The notes: generated by a model not told the origin, from the sequence alone. Numbered from the stretch's first letter, positions 26,601-34,894 are shown. The stretch: DNA of 64,000 bases from Allobosea sp. OK403 (GCF_900113835.1 NZ_FOQV01000001.1:62001-126000); one strand, 5' to 3'. Numbers and translations are program-made.

Positions 26601-26946
26601 GTTCGCGCAGCGAGAGCGTGTTGCCGGCGAGCACGGTGTCGAGGACCCGGGCGTTGAGTTCGGCCGCTTCCGGCCAGCCCTCCAGCACCTTGGCGCCGAG
26701 CAGGGCAGGGTGGCGCTTGCCGGCAAAGGCGGCATAGCCGTCATTGTAGATCAGCGTGCCGTCGCGCCCCCACAGCAGCATCACCGGCAGCGGCGAGCTG
26801 AGCGCCAGCGCCGTCGTGGTGCGCAGGCTCTGCGGCCAGGTTTCGATCGGCCCCAATGGCGTCCGCGACCAGTCGAATTGCGCGATGAGCGCGCCGATTT
26901 CGCCGCCATTCTCCAGGAAACCATATGGGTCGTGCGGGGCCAGCAT
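23674..26946 (-). CDS. Hybrid sensor histidine kinase with PAS domains and two receivers
   Basis: A 1090-residue soluble sensor with no membrane segment. The N-terminal 550 residues hold about four PAS modules, the later ones with PAC tails (RDGIPYETEFRLRRQDGTFRWH). The phospho-acceptor His lies in GGIAHDFNNLLQ near 580, followed by an ATPase domain (DTGSGM, GTGLGLSMVYGFVKQSGG). Two receiver domains follow, with phospho-Asp in LLFTDVVMPG near 868 and in ILLTDIGLPD near 1021. No partner regulator is adjacent, so output must occur through a receiver or phosphorelay elsewhere. The signal is unknown. Confidence 0.9.
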   Translation of the reverse strand: MLAPHDPYGFLENGGEIGALIAQFDWSRTPLGPIETWPQSLRTTTALALSSPLPVMLLWGRDGTLIYNDGYAAFAGKRHPALLGAKVLEGWPEAAELNARVLDTVLAGNTLSLREQRLALNRRGVPEDCWLDLDYMPILGEDGRPAGVFALVIETTERVRTEQRLKIAQEASGVGVFEWYPESGLLDVSDEYRRIWGMPPDVQVTDDLLVSLLHPDDRALSGSPRLTGANPLAYVEYRRFDPATGEIRWIARQGEAVSTPESGQRRFVGVCFDITPRKAAEDALRASEARWRNLFEQMQEGFFIAEAVRDAAGTMVDFRFVEMNPAFEARTDVRMADAIGRNVSEIIPNLPPELITTYAIVLETGKPARYEINVPSMKHRWFEARARRIGPDRFSVLFLDITGRKRAEAALRESEARFRTLSQSMPNHVWTARPDGQLDWFNERIYAFTGAAPGTLDGEAWMAMVHPEDVASAAASWENARRDGIPYETEFRLRRQDGTFRWHIARAVPAHDERGAITRWVGTNTDIDAQKTAEAALADLADTLEERVAARTAELAKAEEALRHSQKMEAIGNLTGGIAHDFNNLLQVISGNLQLLSREIAGDEKAEKRVDNAMAGVARGSKLAAQLLAFGRRQPLEPKVVNVGRLIRDMDDLLRRTLGDAIEIESIIVGGLWHTLVDPANVENAILNLAINSRDAMDGQGRLTIEAGNAFLDDAYSGAHRDVAAGQYVQISVTDTGSGMSREVMDQIFEPFFSTKPQGKGTGLGLSMVYGFVKQSGGHVKVYSEPGRGTTIKLYLPRSLQTEDMLVEKDAGPVTGGSETILVVEDDEAVRETVIALLGELGYRVLKAPDAQSALAVVESGVAIDLLFTDVVMPGPLKSPDLARKAKERLPQLSVLFTSGYTENSIVHGGRLDEGVNLLSKPYGREALARKIRQVLVQDGKTPSYETVRPQPKSAAQKAALQAAAAPVPEPARRSNLTVLVCEDDAIIRMDTADMVQDLGHVALEAENGLKALEIATGRNVDILLTDIGLPDISGSELAHRLRALKPELAIIFATGRDQVEGFEGAARTALLRKPYRLHALEKILGSILD

Positions 26947-26969
26947 GAGGCGCTCTGGTGGAATTCTAG

Positions 26970-27088
26970 AGCCGGATGATTACAGCTGGGATCACAGAGT
27001 GATCCAGCTGTAATCTGAATCCGTCTCTCATCAAAAAGTGAGAGCAGGATGCGAAAAACCGGTTTCCACTTTTTCGCATCCTGCTCTT
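26970..27088. repeat. Two-hairpin dispersed repeat, copy A
   Basis: Two hairpins in series. The first has arms GATTACAGCTGG-ATCA / TGAT-CCAGCTGTAATC (26978-27015), then the linker TGAATCCGTCTCTCATC, then a second with arms AGAGCAGGATGCGAAAAA / TTTTTCGCATCCTGCTCT around CCGGTTTCCAC. A second copy in opposite orientation lies at 39886-40012. It sits in the 247-base gap upstream of the histidine kinase gene. Confidence 0.85.
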
Positions 27089-27193
27089 GGAAGCCTCTGA
27101 CATGTGGCCGGGATCGCAGAATACGGCAAGCGCAAAGGCGCGATCGGCCGTGCGCCGCCTGTCCGGACGTCGAAAAGGACTACGGAGCCAGGA

Positions 27194-28498
27194 TTACGGC
27201 GCCTGGAACGCGCCGATCATGTAGCTTTCATTGCCGATTTCGGTGACACGGCCCTTCACCTCATAGCTGGCGAGATCGACGATCCAGACGATGCTGGAGT
27301 TCGGCTTGCCCTTGGGTGCGCCGGTGATGGCGGCGTATTTGCCGTCGGGCGTGATCGCGATGCCGCGCGGGCGCGAGGGCTCGCCGCCCGGCGTCTTCAA
27401 TTCGACCCGCCGGATCGTCGCGGGCCCACCCGCGATCGCCTTGGCGACATCGATGATGTCGATGTTGTTGGCGCGGAAATGCGTGGACAGGATGCGCTTG
27501 CAGTCCGGCAGGAAGGCGGCCACGAAAGGCCGGGTCGGCGTGGCCTTGTCGTCGGTGCCGACCAGGACGCGCGCGACCTCGGCCTTGGCGGGATCGGCCA
27601 AGGCCTTCTCGACATCGATGATCGAGACCGTGTTGCCGGGGATGTCGGTCTGTGCGCTTTCGCGGGAGGCATGCGCCACCAGCTTGCCGTCGGGGCTCAC
27701 CGAGATGCCGAAGCCGCCGGCTTGCACCGGGATGCGCGCGAGCTCCGCGCCGGCCTCGCCGGCGATCGCCTTCTGCAGGCTCATCACCGTGATGTCGTCG
27801 GTGCCGCCATTGGCCCCGAAGATCGTGCCGCCGCCGAGCGGGCTGATCGTCACGCCATTGGTGTCGGGGAAGCAGCCGAATTTCGGGTCCGGCGCGCGAT
27901 GCGGCACCGGATCGGGCGGGCAGGGGAAGCCCGGCTTGCCATAGGCCAGTTCGACCCTACGGATCACTCTGTTGGTGGCGAGATCGACGATGCTGAGATG
28001 CCGGCCGCCATCCTCGTCGCCTTCGCGCTCGGCATGGGCGAGCACCGCATGCTTGCCGTCCGCCGCTATGGCAAAGCCGGTCGGCCCAAAGCCTTCCGTC
28101 TCGATATAGCCCGCGACGGCGGCGAGCGTGTCGTTGCTTGCGGGATCGAGCGCCTTCACCAGGTCGATGACCGTGACGGTGCCGGCGTGGCCGTGCTGGA
28201 AGGCGGCCGCCAGCTCCGGCTTCGTCCGGCCGGAATGGTTGACGACATAGGCGCGCTTGTTGTCGGGAGCGATCGCGATACTGATCGGCTGACCGCTCGA
28301 AATTACCGTCTTGCCGTCGACCACGATATCGGGCGTGACGCGCAGGCGGTTCACCACCGCCTTCGGCGTGCCGTCATTGGCAGGGTCGAGCGCAGTGTCG
28401 AGATCGATCACCAGCACGACATTGTCCCAGCGGCCGCTCGCTAAAAAATAATCCTTCGCCATGCCCCTATCCGCATTTGCCGTGAAACCGCGCGCCAT
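27194..28498 (-). CDS. YVTN-type beta-propeller protein
   Basis: A 434-residue (or shorter) protein made of beta-propeller blades: repeated units such as ISIAIAPDNKRAYVVNHSG, FAIAADGKHAVLAHAE, GISVSPDGKLVAHASRE and GIAITPDGKYAAITGAP alternate with IDL/VIDV strands. The fold is clear, the function is not; lactonase and quinoprotein-associated propellers look similar. It follows the FAD/Fe-S dehydrogenase on the same strand with about 70 bases between. The start is uncertain: no good ribosome site precedes 28498, while a strong one (GGGAGG) precedes an ATG at 28527 that is out of frame. No signal peptide is visible with either in-frame start (28498 or 28462). Confidence 0.75.
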   Translation of the reverse strand: MARGFTANADRGMAKDYFLASGRWDNVVLVIDLDTALDPANDGTPKAVVNRLRVTPDIVVDGKTVISSGQPISIAIAPDNKRAYVVNHSGRTKPELAAAFQHGHAGTVTVIDLVKALDPASNDTLAAVAGYIETEGFGPTGFAIAADGKHAVLAHAEREGDEDGGRHLSIVDLATNRVIRRVELAYGKPGFPCPPDPVPHRAPDPKFGCFPDTNGVTISPLGGGTIFGANGGTDDITVMSLQKAIAGEAGAELARIPVQAGGFGISVSPDGKLVAHASRESAQTDIPGNTVSIIDVEKALADPAKAEVARVLVGTDDKATPTRPFVAAFLPDCKRILSTHFRANNIDIIDVAKAIAGGPATIRRVELKTPGGEPSRPRGIAITPDGKYAAITGAPKGKPNSSIVWIVDLASYEVKGRVTEIGNESYMIGAFQAP

Positions 28499-28569
28499 CG
28501 CGCTGCCCAGAAATATCGTCCCAGCATGGTCGTTCCTCCCGTTGGATCGCCCGTTTGCCGGGTCGTTGA

Positions 28570-31506
28570 TCAGCCGGTCTTGTCGGCTTTGTCCTCCAGC
28601 GCCTCGGCCAGCACGCGCACGACATGCATCGCTTCGCGGCGCGCGCCATCATGAATCTGGTGGCGGCAGCTCGTGCCGTCGGCGACGATGAGATCGCCCG
28701 CGCCGGCCTTGCGCACGGCCGGCAGCAAGGCGAGCTCGCCCATGGCGAAGGAGACGTCGATCGTCGCCGCGCCATAGCCGAAGGCGCCCGACATGCCGCA
28801 GCAGCTCGATTCGATCGGGCGGACATCGAGGCCGGGAATGGCGCGCAAGGTCGCCTCGACCGCACCCATTGCCGCGAAAGCCTTCTGATGGCAGTGGCCG
28901 TGCAGATGCGCGATGCGGCCGGCCTGGTCCTTGAGGGGCAGGGTGGTTGTCCCCGCCTTGAGGTCGGCGGCGAGCAGCTCTTCGAGCAGGAAGGCGGCGC
29001 TCGCCACCGGCTCGACTTCGGCCCTGGGCAGAATTGCGCCGAATTCGTCGCGGAAAGTCAGCAGGCAGGAGGGTTCAAGCCCGACGATGCGCGCGCCCTT
29101 GGCGACGAAAGGCGCGAGCGCTTCGAGGGTGCGTTTCGCCTCGATGCGCGCCTCGTCGACGAGCCCGGCCGATAGGAAAGTGCGCCCGCAGCAGAGCGGC
29201 CTGCCGCCATCCCTGGGCTCGACCTTGTGCAGGCGATAGCCGCCGGCCGCCAGCACGCGCTCGGCGGCTTCGAGATTCTCGCGCTCGAAATAGCGGTTGA
29301 AGCTGTCGCCGAAGAGCACGATGTCGCGGCCGTCGCCTTTCACGTCGCCCGGCGTCGCAATTCGGCCGGTTTGCGCCCAGGGCCTGCGCCAGACCGGCAG
29401 CGAGCGCCGCGCGCTGAAGCCGAGCCAGCGCTCGCTCAGCCGCGCCAGCAGCGGAATGCGGTCGCGCAGGTTCATCAGCGGGGCGAGCTTTGCCGCATAG
29501 GGCGCATAGCGCGGCAGAAAGGCGATCAGGCGCTCCTTCAGCGGCAGGCCATGGTGCTGGTGATAATGGTGCAGGAACTCGATCTTCATCCGCGCCATGT
29601 CGACGCCTGTCGGGCAGTCGCGCTTGCAGCCCTTGCAGGAGACGCAGAGATCGAGCGTCTCCTTCATCTCCGGCGAGGTGAAGGCGTCCGGCCCGAGCTG
29701 GCCGGAGATGGCGAGCCTTAAGCTGTTCGCCCGCCCGCGCGTCAGATGCGTCTCGTCCTGCGTGGCGCGCCAGGAGGGGCACATCGTGCCACCCGTCATC
29801 TTCCGGCAGGTGCCGTTATTGTTGCACATCTCGACGGCGCCGCCGAGCCCGCCCCAGTCGGACCAGTCGAGCGCTGTCTCGGCCGGAATCGGCGTGGCGT
29901 AGCCGGGCGCGAAGCGCATCAGGCTGCGGTTGTCCATCCTGAGCGGGCGTACGATCTTGCCGGGGTTCAAGCGGTTATCGGGATCGAAGCCGTCCTTGAC
30001 CTGCTCGAAGGCGCGGGTGAGGGGGCCGCCGAACATCGGCTCGACGAATTCCGAGCGCGAGATGCCGTCGCCATGTTCGCCGGAATAGGAGCCCTTGAAC
30101 CGGCGCACCAATTCGCAGGCCTCCTCGGCGATGCCGCGCATCGCCTTGACCCCGGCCTCGTCCTTCATGTTCAGGATCGGGCGGACATGCAGGCAGCCGA
30201 CCGAGGCATGGGCATACCAGGTGCCGCGCGTGCCGTGGCGCTCGAACAGCGCGGTGATGGCGTCGGTATAATCGGCGAGATGTTCGAGCGGGACGGCGCA
30301 ATCCTCGATGAAGGAGACCGGCTTTCCGTCGCCCTTCATCGACATCATGATGTTGAGGCAGGCCTCGCGCACCTCCCAGACCGGCTTCTGTCTGGCGGGC
30401 TCGACCACCTCCACCACCGCATCGGGGAAGCCGAAATCGGCCATGCACTGGTCGAGCCGCTTCAGGTCGTGCTTTAGCGCGGCGAGATCGTCGCCGGCGA
30501 ATTCGACCAGCAGCAGGCAGTTGGGCTGGCCCCTGGTGATGTCGGCGAGCGTGCGCACGAAAAGCGGAATGTCGGCGCCCAGCACGAGCACATTATTGTC
30601 GACGAGCTCGACCGCGACCGGGCCGAGCGCCACGATATGGCGCGTCGTCTCCATCGCCGAGCGGAAGCTCGGGAAATGGCAGACGCCCATGACGCGATGG
30701 GCTGGCAGCGGAGAGAGCTTCAGCGTCGCCTCGGTGGTGATGGCGAGCGTGCCCTCCGAGCCGACCAGCAGATGCGAGAGGTTCGGCCGGGCAGGCAGAA
30801 GCTCGTCGAGATTATAGCCACCGACCCGGCGCTGCACCTTGGGGAAGATCGCCTCGATCTCAGCCCGGTGCCCGTCGGCCAGCGCCAGCATCCGCGTCAT
30901 CAGATCGCGCGCCCTGATCGACTGGTTGTCTCCGGCAAAACCGTCGCCCAGTGCGAAGGGTTCCCCGTCATGGAACAGCGCCTTCATGGCGATGACATTG
31001 TCGACCGTCTTGCCATAGCGCAGCGAGCGCGCACCCGAGGAGTTGTTGCCGGTCATCCCGCCGATGGTGCAGCGGCTGGCGGTCGAGGGCTCCACGGGGA
31101 AGAACAGCCCGTCCTTCCTGACATGCGCGTTGAGCGCCTCCAGCACGAGGCCGGGCGCGACCGAGATCGTGCGGGCGGCCGGATCATAATCGCGGATGGC
31201 GTTGAAATGCCGGCTCATGTCGAGGATCAGCGCATCGCCGATCGGCTGGCCGTTCTGCGAGGTGCCGCCACCACGCGCGATCACCGGCACGCCGTGCTCG
31301 GCGGCGATCGTCAGCGCTGCCGCGATATCGGCTTCCGATTTCGGGAAGACCACGCCCTGCGGAATGATCTGGTAGATCGAGGCGTCGGTGGCATAGCGGC
31401 CGCGCGTGAAGGCGTCGAAGCGCACCTCGCCTTCCAGCGTCTGCGTGAGACGGCGCTCGAGGCCGAGATTGCGGGAATGGGCTGCGGTCGTGGCGGTCTG
31501 GTTCAT
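28570..31506 (-). CDS. FAD-linked 2-hydroxyacid dehydrogenase fused to Fe-S/CCG domain
   Basis: A 978-residue fusion. The N-terminal half is an FAD_binding_4/FAD-oxidase_C unit of the GlcD/D-lactate dehydrogenase type (ARGGGTSQNGQPIGDALILDMS, IGGMTGNNSSGARSLRYGKT). The C-terminal half has a 4Fe-4S cluster motif (CVSCKGCKRDCP) and CCG motifs (LCCGRTFLS, SSCCGMSGAFGYG) as in GlcF. Such one-chain enzymes oxidise D-2-hydroxyacids (lactate, 2-hydroxyglutarate, glycolate) into the quinone pool. The neighbouring serine-glyoxylate aminotransferase and GntR gene favour a glycolate/hydroxyacid substrate, but this is inference. Confidence 0.9.
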   Translation of the reverse strand: MNQTATTAAHSRNLGLERRLTQTLEGEVRFDAFTRGRYATDASIYQIIPQGVVFPKSEADIAAALTIAAEHGVPVIARGGGTSQNGQPIGDALILDMSRHFNAIRDYDPAARTISVAPGLVLEALNAHVRKDGLFFPVEPSTASRCTIGGMTGNNSSGARSLRYGKTVDNVIAMKALFHDGEPFALGDGFAGDNQSIRARDLMTRMLALADGHRAEIEAIFPKVQRRVGGYNLDELLPARPNLSHLLVGSEGTLAITTEATLKLSPLPAHRVMGVCHFPSFRSAMETTRHIVALGPVAVELVDNNVLVLGADIPLFVRTLADITRGQPNCLLLVEFAGDDLAALKHDLKRLDQCMADFGFPDAVVEVVEPARQKPVWEVREACLNIMMSMKGDGKPVSFIEDCAVPLEHLADYTDAITALFERHGTRGTWYAHASVGCLHVRPILNMKDEAGVKAMRGIAEEACELVRRFKGSYSGEHGDGISRSEFVEPMFGGPLTRAFEQVKDGFDPDNRLNPGKIVRPLRMDNRSLMRFAPGYATPIPAETALDWSDWGGLGGAVEMCNNNGTCRKMTGGTMCPSWRATQDETHLTRGRANSLRLAISGQLGPDAFTSPEMKETLDLCVSCKGCKRDCPTGVDMARMKIEFLHHYHQHHGLPLKERLIAFLPRYAPYAAKLAPLMNLRDRIPLLARLSERWLGFSARRSLPVWRRPWAQTGRIATPGDVKGDGRDIVLFGDSFNRYFERENLEAAERVLAAGGYRLHKVEPRDGGRPLCCGRTFLSAGLVDEARIEAKRTLEALAPFVAKGARIVGLEPSCLLTFRDEFGAILPRAEVEPVASAAFLLEELLAADLKAGTTTLPLKDQAGRIAHLHGHCHQKAFAAMGAVEATLRAIPGLDVRPIESSCCGMSGAFGYGAATIDVSFAMGELALLPAVRKAGAGDLIVADGTSCRHQIHDGARREAMHVVRVLAEALEDKADKTG

Positions 31507-31513
31507 GGTCGCG

Positions 31514-31735
31514 TCATTCCGCCGCCTCGGCGGGTTTGGCTGGCTGGCCGCGTCGCCGCAGGGCGCCGATCCCGTCCATGACCGGCCCCCAGAGCAGCAG
31601 GAGCAGCGCCAGCCCGACCAGCGTCGTCACGAGCCCGTTGGCGGCGAAGACCTTGAGGCTGCCGCCCGAGCCGAGCAGCGCCTGGCGAAACGAGTCCTCG
31701 GCCCTGTCGCCGAGCACCAGCGCCAGCTGCTTCAT
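31514..31735 (-). CDS. Free-standing TctA C-terminal fragment, small membrane protein
   Basis: A 73-residue protein that resembles only the last part of TctA, the large permease of tripartite tricarboxylate transporters: LVLGDRAEDSFRQALLGSGG followed by one hydrophobic helix (LVTTLVGLALLLLLWGPV) and a charged tail. Full TctA is about 500 residues. It has its own ATG at 31735 with GGGAGG nine bases upstream (a TTG three codons earlier overlaps that site), and its stop lies only seven bases before the dehydrogenase start, so the two are probably coupled. It may be a decayed permease kept as a leader, or a recruited small protein. Confidence 0.65.
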   Translation of the reverse strand: MKQLALVLGDRAEDSFRQALLGSGGSLKVFAANGLVTTLVGLALLLLLWGPVMDGIGALRRRGQPAKPAEAAE

Positions 31736-31797
31736 GATCCTCAACCTCCCTTAGTCGCGCTCTGACGGCGTCGTAAGGGGAGCCTAGAACCAAAAAA

Positions 31798-31830
31798 ATC
31801 TGCATTCAATATTAAATCGATATTGGAAGG
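31798..31830. promoter_or_regulatory. AT-rich upstream region of the tctA'-dehydrogenase unit, possible GntR site
   Basis: An AT-rich stretch 60-95 bases upstream of the mini-protein start. It contains TGCATTC (31801-31807), the same heptamer as in the palindrome in front of sgaA, immediately followed by the inverted repeat CAATAT (31807-31812) / ATATTG (31820-31825). It is a plausible promoter with operator for the dehydrogenase operon. Confidence 0.45.
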
Positions 31831-31928
31831 TATGCGCGCGATACTGGGCGCCGTGGCCTTCGTTGTCATCCCGGACAAGCTGCAGGGCGGCGCCGCTTTG
31901 CGGTGTCCAGAACGCCGATGCGGTTGGC

Positions 31929-32678
31929 TCAGGCGTCCGCCGGATCGGGGGCGGTTTGCGATTGCGCCGCCTTGCGCTTGTTGCGCAGGTGCTGGAACAG
32001 GATGTCGCTGAGTTCGCCGCCGGCGCGCCGGCGCAGTGCGTCCAGAATCGCTTCATGCTCCCGCATCGCCTCGCCCCAGCGATCGCGCTCCTTGGCGAGA
32101 TTGGCTGAATAGCGCACGCGGCGGATGCGTCCGGCGAAGCTGGCATAGGTCGCGCTCAGCGTCGCATTGCCGGCCGCCTCGACGATCATGCGATGGATCG
32201 CCTGGTTGCACTGGAAGTAGCCATGCATCTCGCGGCGCAGGTAGAAACGGTACATTTCATGGTGTGTTTGCTCGATTTCAGCCACGTCCGCATCCGAAAT
32301 CCGCTCGCAGGCCAGGCGTCCGGCCAGTGCCTCCAGCCCGCCCATCACGTCGAAGAGCTCGCGCAGATCCTCAGCACTCAACGCGCGCACGCGCGCGCCA
32401 CGGTTCGGCAGCAGGTCGATCAGCCCTTCGGCGGCGAGCACTTTCAGCGCCTCGCGCAAGGGCGTGCGCGAGATGCCGAAACGGTCGCAGAGCAGGCGCT
32501 CGGGAATGCGCGCGCCATCGGCGAGATTGCCCTCGACGATGTAGTCGCGCAGCGCCGCCACCAGCCCGTCATGCAGCGAGACCGCCGCCCGGGGTGCCTC
32601 GATGGCGGGCGTGTCGCGCAGCTTGGTTGCCGGAATCTCCATGATTTTCAGGTCCGGAATTGTACTCGCCATGGCCAT
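31929..32678 (-). CDS. GntR/FCD-family transcriptional regulator
   Basis: A roughly 249-residue regulator. The N-terminal winged helix shows LVAALRDYIVEGNLADGARIPERLLCDRFGISRTPLREALKVLAAEGLIDLLPNRGARV, cut here only by its length; the C-terminal FCD all-helical ligand domain includes the metal-site His residues (HHEMYRF, CNQAIHRMIVEAAGN, REHEAILDAL). FadR-subgroup regulators of this kind respond to carboxylic acids. It is divergent from sgaA and upstream of the dehydrogenase unit, its likely targets. The start is uncertain (32678, 32672 or 32642); none has a good ribosome site. Confidence 0.88.
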   Translation of the reverse strand: MAMASTIPDLKIMEIPATKLRDTPAIEAPRAAVSLHDGLVAALRDYIVEGNLADGARIPERLLCDRFGISRTPLREALKVLAAEGLIDLLPNRGARVRALSAEDLRELFDVMGGLEALAGRLACERISDADVAEIEQTHHEMYRFYLRREMHGYFQCNQAIHRMIVEAAGNATLSATYASFAGRIRRVRYSANLAKERDRWGEAMREHEAILDALRRRAGGELSDILFQHLRNKRKAAQSQTAPDPADA

Positions 32679-32742
32679 TGGGTACGCCAAGCGTGGCTGG
32701 CTGTCGAGGTGATGAGCGTCTAGTTTGAGTTCCGATTGACGA

Positions 32743-32767
32743 TTGCATTCTCAAAAAATGAATGCAA
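32743..32767. promoter_or_regulatory. Perfect palindrome, putative GntR operator
   Basis: TTGCATTC (32743-32750) and GAATGCAA (32760-32767) form a perfect inverted repeat with a nine-base AT-rich spacer. It lies between the divergent GntR and sgaA genes, 66 bases from the sgaA start, and is the best operator candidate for the regulator. The half-site TGCATTC recurs upstream of the dehydrogenase unit. Confidence 0.6.
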
Positions 32768-32833
32768 AAAATCGGCTACGGAGAACGCGCAGTCGAAATG
32801 CGCACCAAGAACACGCGCTAAGGAGGACACGCC

Positions 32834-34036
32834 ATGGCAACGCAGCAGGGTCGACATTTCCTGCATATTCCGGGGCCGAGCCCGATCCCCGATCGCGTCT
32901 TGCGCGCCATGGACATGCCGATCATCGACCATCGCAGCGCCGAATTCGCCAGGCTCGGCAAGACGGTGCTGGAGGGCTGCAAGGCCGTCTTCAAGACTGG
33001 GCAGCCGGTGGTGATCTATCCATCCTCGGGCACCGGCGCCTGGGAGGCGGCGATCGTCAACACGCTTTCATCAGGCGATACGGTGCTGATGGCGGAGACC
33101 GGCCATTTCGCCACGCTTTGGCGCCAGATCGCGGCGCGCTTCGGCGTCAATGTCGATTTCATCCCGGGCGATTGGCGGCGCGGGGCCGATCCGGCGGCGA
33201 TCGAGGCCAGGCTCGTCGCGGACAAGGCGCACACCATCAAGGCCGTGATGGTGGTCCATAACGAGACTTCGACCGGCTCGACGAGCCGCATTGCCGAGAT
33301 ACGCAAGGCGATCGACACTGCCGGCCATCCGGCCCTGTTCATGGTCGACACCATCTCCTCGCTCGCCTCGGTCGATTACCGCCATGACGAATGGCAGGTC
33401 GACGTCACCGTCTCCGGCTCGCAGAAGGGGCTGATGCTGCCGCCGGGCTTGAGCTTCAACGCGGTCTCCGAGAAGGCGATGGCGGCCTCGAAAACCAACA
33501 CGCTGCCGCGCTCCTATTGGGACTGGCAGGAGATGGTGAAGATCAACGCCAACGGCTTCTTCCCCTACACCCCGGCGACGAACCTGCTCTATGGCCTGCG
33601 CGAGGCGCTCGCGATGCTGCAGGAGGAGGGGCTGGACACTGTCTTCGCCCGGCATCAGCGCCTCGCCGCCGCGACGCGCGCCGCCGTCAAGGCCTGGGGG
33701 CTGGAGGTGCTCTGCGAAAACCCGGCCGAGCAGTCGCCGGTGCTGACCGCCGTGATGATGCCGCCGAGCCACAGCGCCGACCGCTACCGCAAGATCACGC
33801 TGGAGAAATACAACATCTCGCTCGGCTCCGGGCTCGGCAAGGTCGCGGACAAGGTCTTCCGCATCGGCCATCTCGGCGAATGCAACGAGCTCATGCTGCT
33901 GGGCGCGCTGTCGGGCGTCGAGATGGGGTTGGCGGCGGCCGGCGTGCCGCATCGCAGCGGCGGCGTCATGGCGGCGATGGCCGCGCTCGAGGCGCGCGAC
34001 GACGGCAATCAAGCGCCGGCCGCGGCGGTGGCCTGA
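32834..34036 (+). CDS. sgaA: Serine-glyoxylate aminotransferase
   Basis: A 400-residue class V PLP aminotransferase. The PLP lysine is in VSGSQKGLMLPPG; other family marks are HIPGPSPIPDRVLRAM, YPSSGTGAWEAA, MVVHNETSTG and FRIGHLGE. It moves the amino group of serine to glyoxylate, giving hydroxypyruvate and glycine, the step used in the serine cycle and photorespiration-like glycolate salvage. AAGGAGG sits just before the ATG. Its neighbours (hydroxyacid dehydrogenase, GntR regulator) fit a glyoxylate-related role; alanine or purine-derived donors cannot be excluded. Confidence 0.88.
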   Translation: MATQQGRHFLHIPGPSPIPDRVLRAMDMPIIDHRSAEFARLGKTVLEGCKAVFKTGQPVVIYPSSGTGAWEAAIVNTLSSGDTVLMAETGHFATLWRQIAARFGVNVDFIPGDWRRGADPAAIEARLVADKAHTIKAVMVVHNETSTGSTSRIAEIRKAIDTAGHPALFMVDTISSLASVDYRHDEWQVDVTVSGSQKGLMLPPGLSFNAVSEKAMAASKTNTLPRSYWDWQEMVKINANGFFPYTPATNLLYGLREALAMLQEEGLDTVFARHQRLAAATRAAVKAWGLEVLCENPAEQSPVLTAVMMPPSHSADRYRKITLEKYNISLGSGLGKVADKVFRIGHLGECNELMLLGALSGVEMGLAAAGVPHRSGGVMAAMAALEARDDGNQAPAAAVA

Positions 34037-34121
34037 AGGCTGTGTAGAGGTTCGCACCACGCTGCCGTCGCGGGGCGGCCACTGTAGTGCTAGGCTTCGC
34101 GCGTCACCTCGAGCGCGGGGC

Positions 34122-34799
34122 ATGAAAGCGATGCAGGACAGCCACCGCGTGCTCTTCACGAGCCCGGCCGAATTCATCGACAGCGATCACCCAGATGTGA
34201 TCGCGCAGGCGCAGCGGCTGACAGTGAGCGTTGCCGAGCCGGCAGCCCAGGCGCGGCTGCTCTATGCTGCGGTGCGGGACGAAATCCGCTACGATCCCTA
34301 TCGCGACTATCTCGACCCCGACAGCTATCGTGCGAGCGCCGTGCTCGCGGCCGGCACGGGCTATTGCGTCGGCAAGGCGGCGCTCTACGCCGCGCTTTGC
34401 CGCGCGCTCGGCATCCCGGCGCGAATCGGCCTCGCCGACGTCATGAACCATCTCGCGACGCCGCGCCTGCTGGAGGCCGTCGGCACCAATATCTTCGCCT
34501 ATCACGGCTATACCGAGGTTTTTCTCGGCGGCCGCTGGCTGAAAGTCTCGCCGACCTTCAATGCGAGCCTGTGTGCGAAGCTCGGCGTCGCGCCGCTGTT
34601 TTTCGACGGCCGACATGACGCGCTCCTCCAGAGTTTCGACGGGCAGGGCCGCGAATTCATGGCTTATATCGCCGATCACGGCGCCTTCTTCGACGTGCCG
34701 GTGAAATTCCTGATCATCGAAATGACCCGGCTCTACCCAAAACTCTGCGTTCCCGGCGGCCTGCGCGGCGCCTCGATGGAGCAGGAAGCGAAGGTCTGA
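34122..34799 (+). CDS. Transglutaminase-like cysteine protease-fold protein
   Basis: A 225-residue soluble protein of the transglutaminase-like superfamily: the catalytic Cys is in GTGYCVGKAALYAALCRALGIPAR and the His in YHGYTEVFLGGRWLKVSPTF, where the third residue is expected in the SPTFN strand. Bacterial members are usually peptidases or of unknown function, and the absence of a signal peptide suggests a cytoplasmic role. It stands alone between sgaA and the MarR-RND operon. An alternative ATG lies three codons in. Confidence 0.8.
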   Translation: MKAMQDSHRVLFTSPAEFIDSDHPDVIAQAQRLTVSVAEPAAQARLLYAAVRDEIRYDPYRDYLDPDSYRASAVLAAGTGYCVGKAALYAALCRALGIPARIGLADVMNHLATPRLLEAVGTNIFAYHGYTEVFLGGRWLKVSPTFNASLCAKLGVAPLFFDGRHDALLQSFDGQGREFMAYIADHGAFFDVPVKFLIIEMTRLYPKLCVPGGLRGASMEQEAKV

Positions 34800-34894
34800 G
34801 CGCGCAAAAGCGCGGTCCGGCGGCCAACGCCAGATTGCGCTCAGGAAATTGTGCAACTGCGAAGGCGATCCAGAAATTGCCGCAATCGCCGCCC

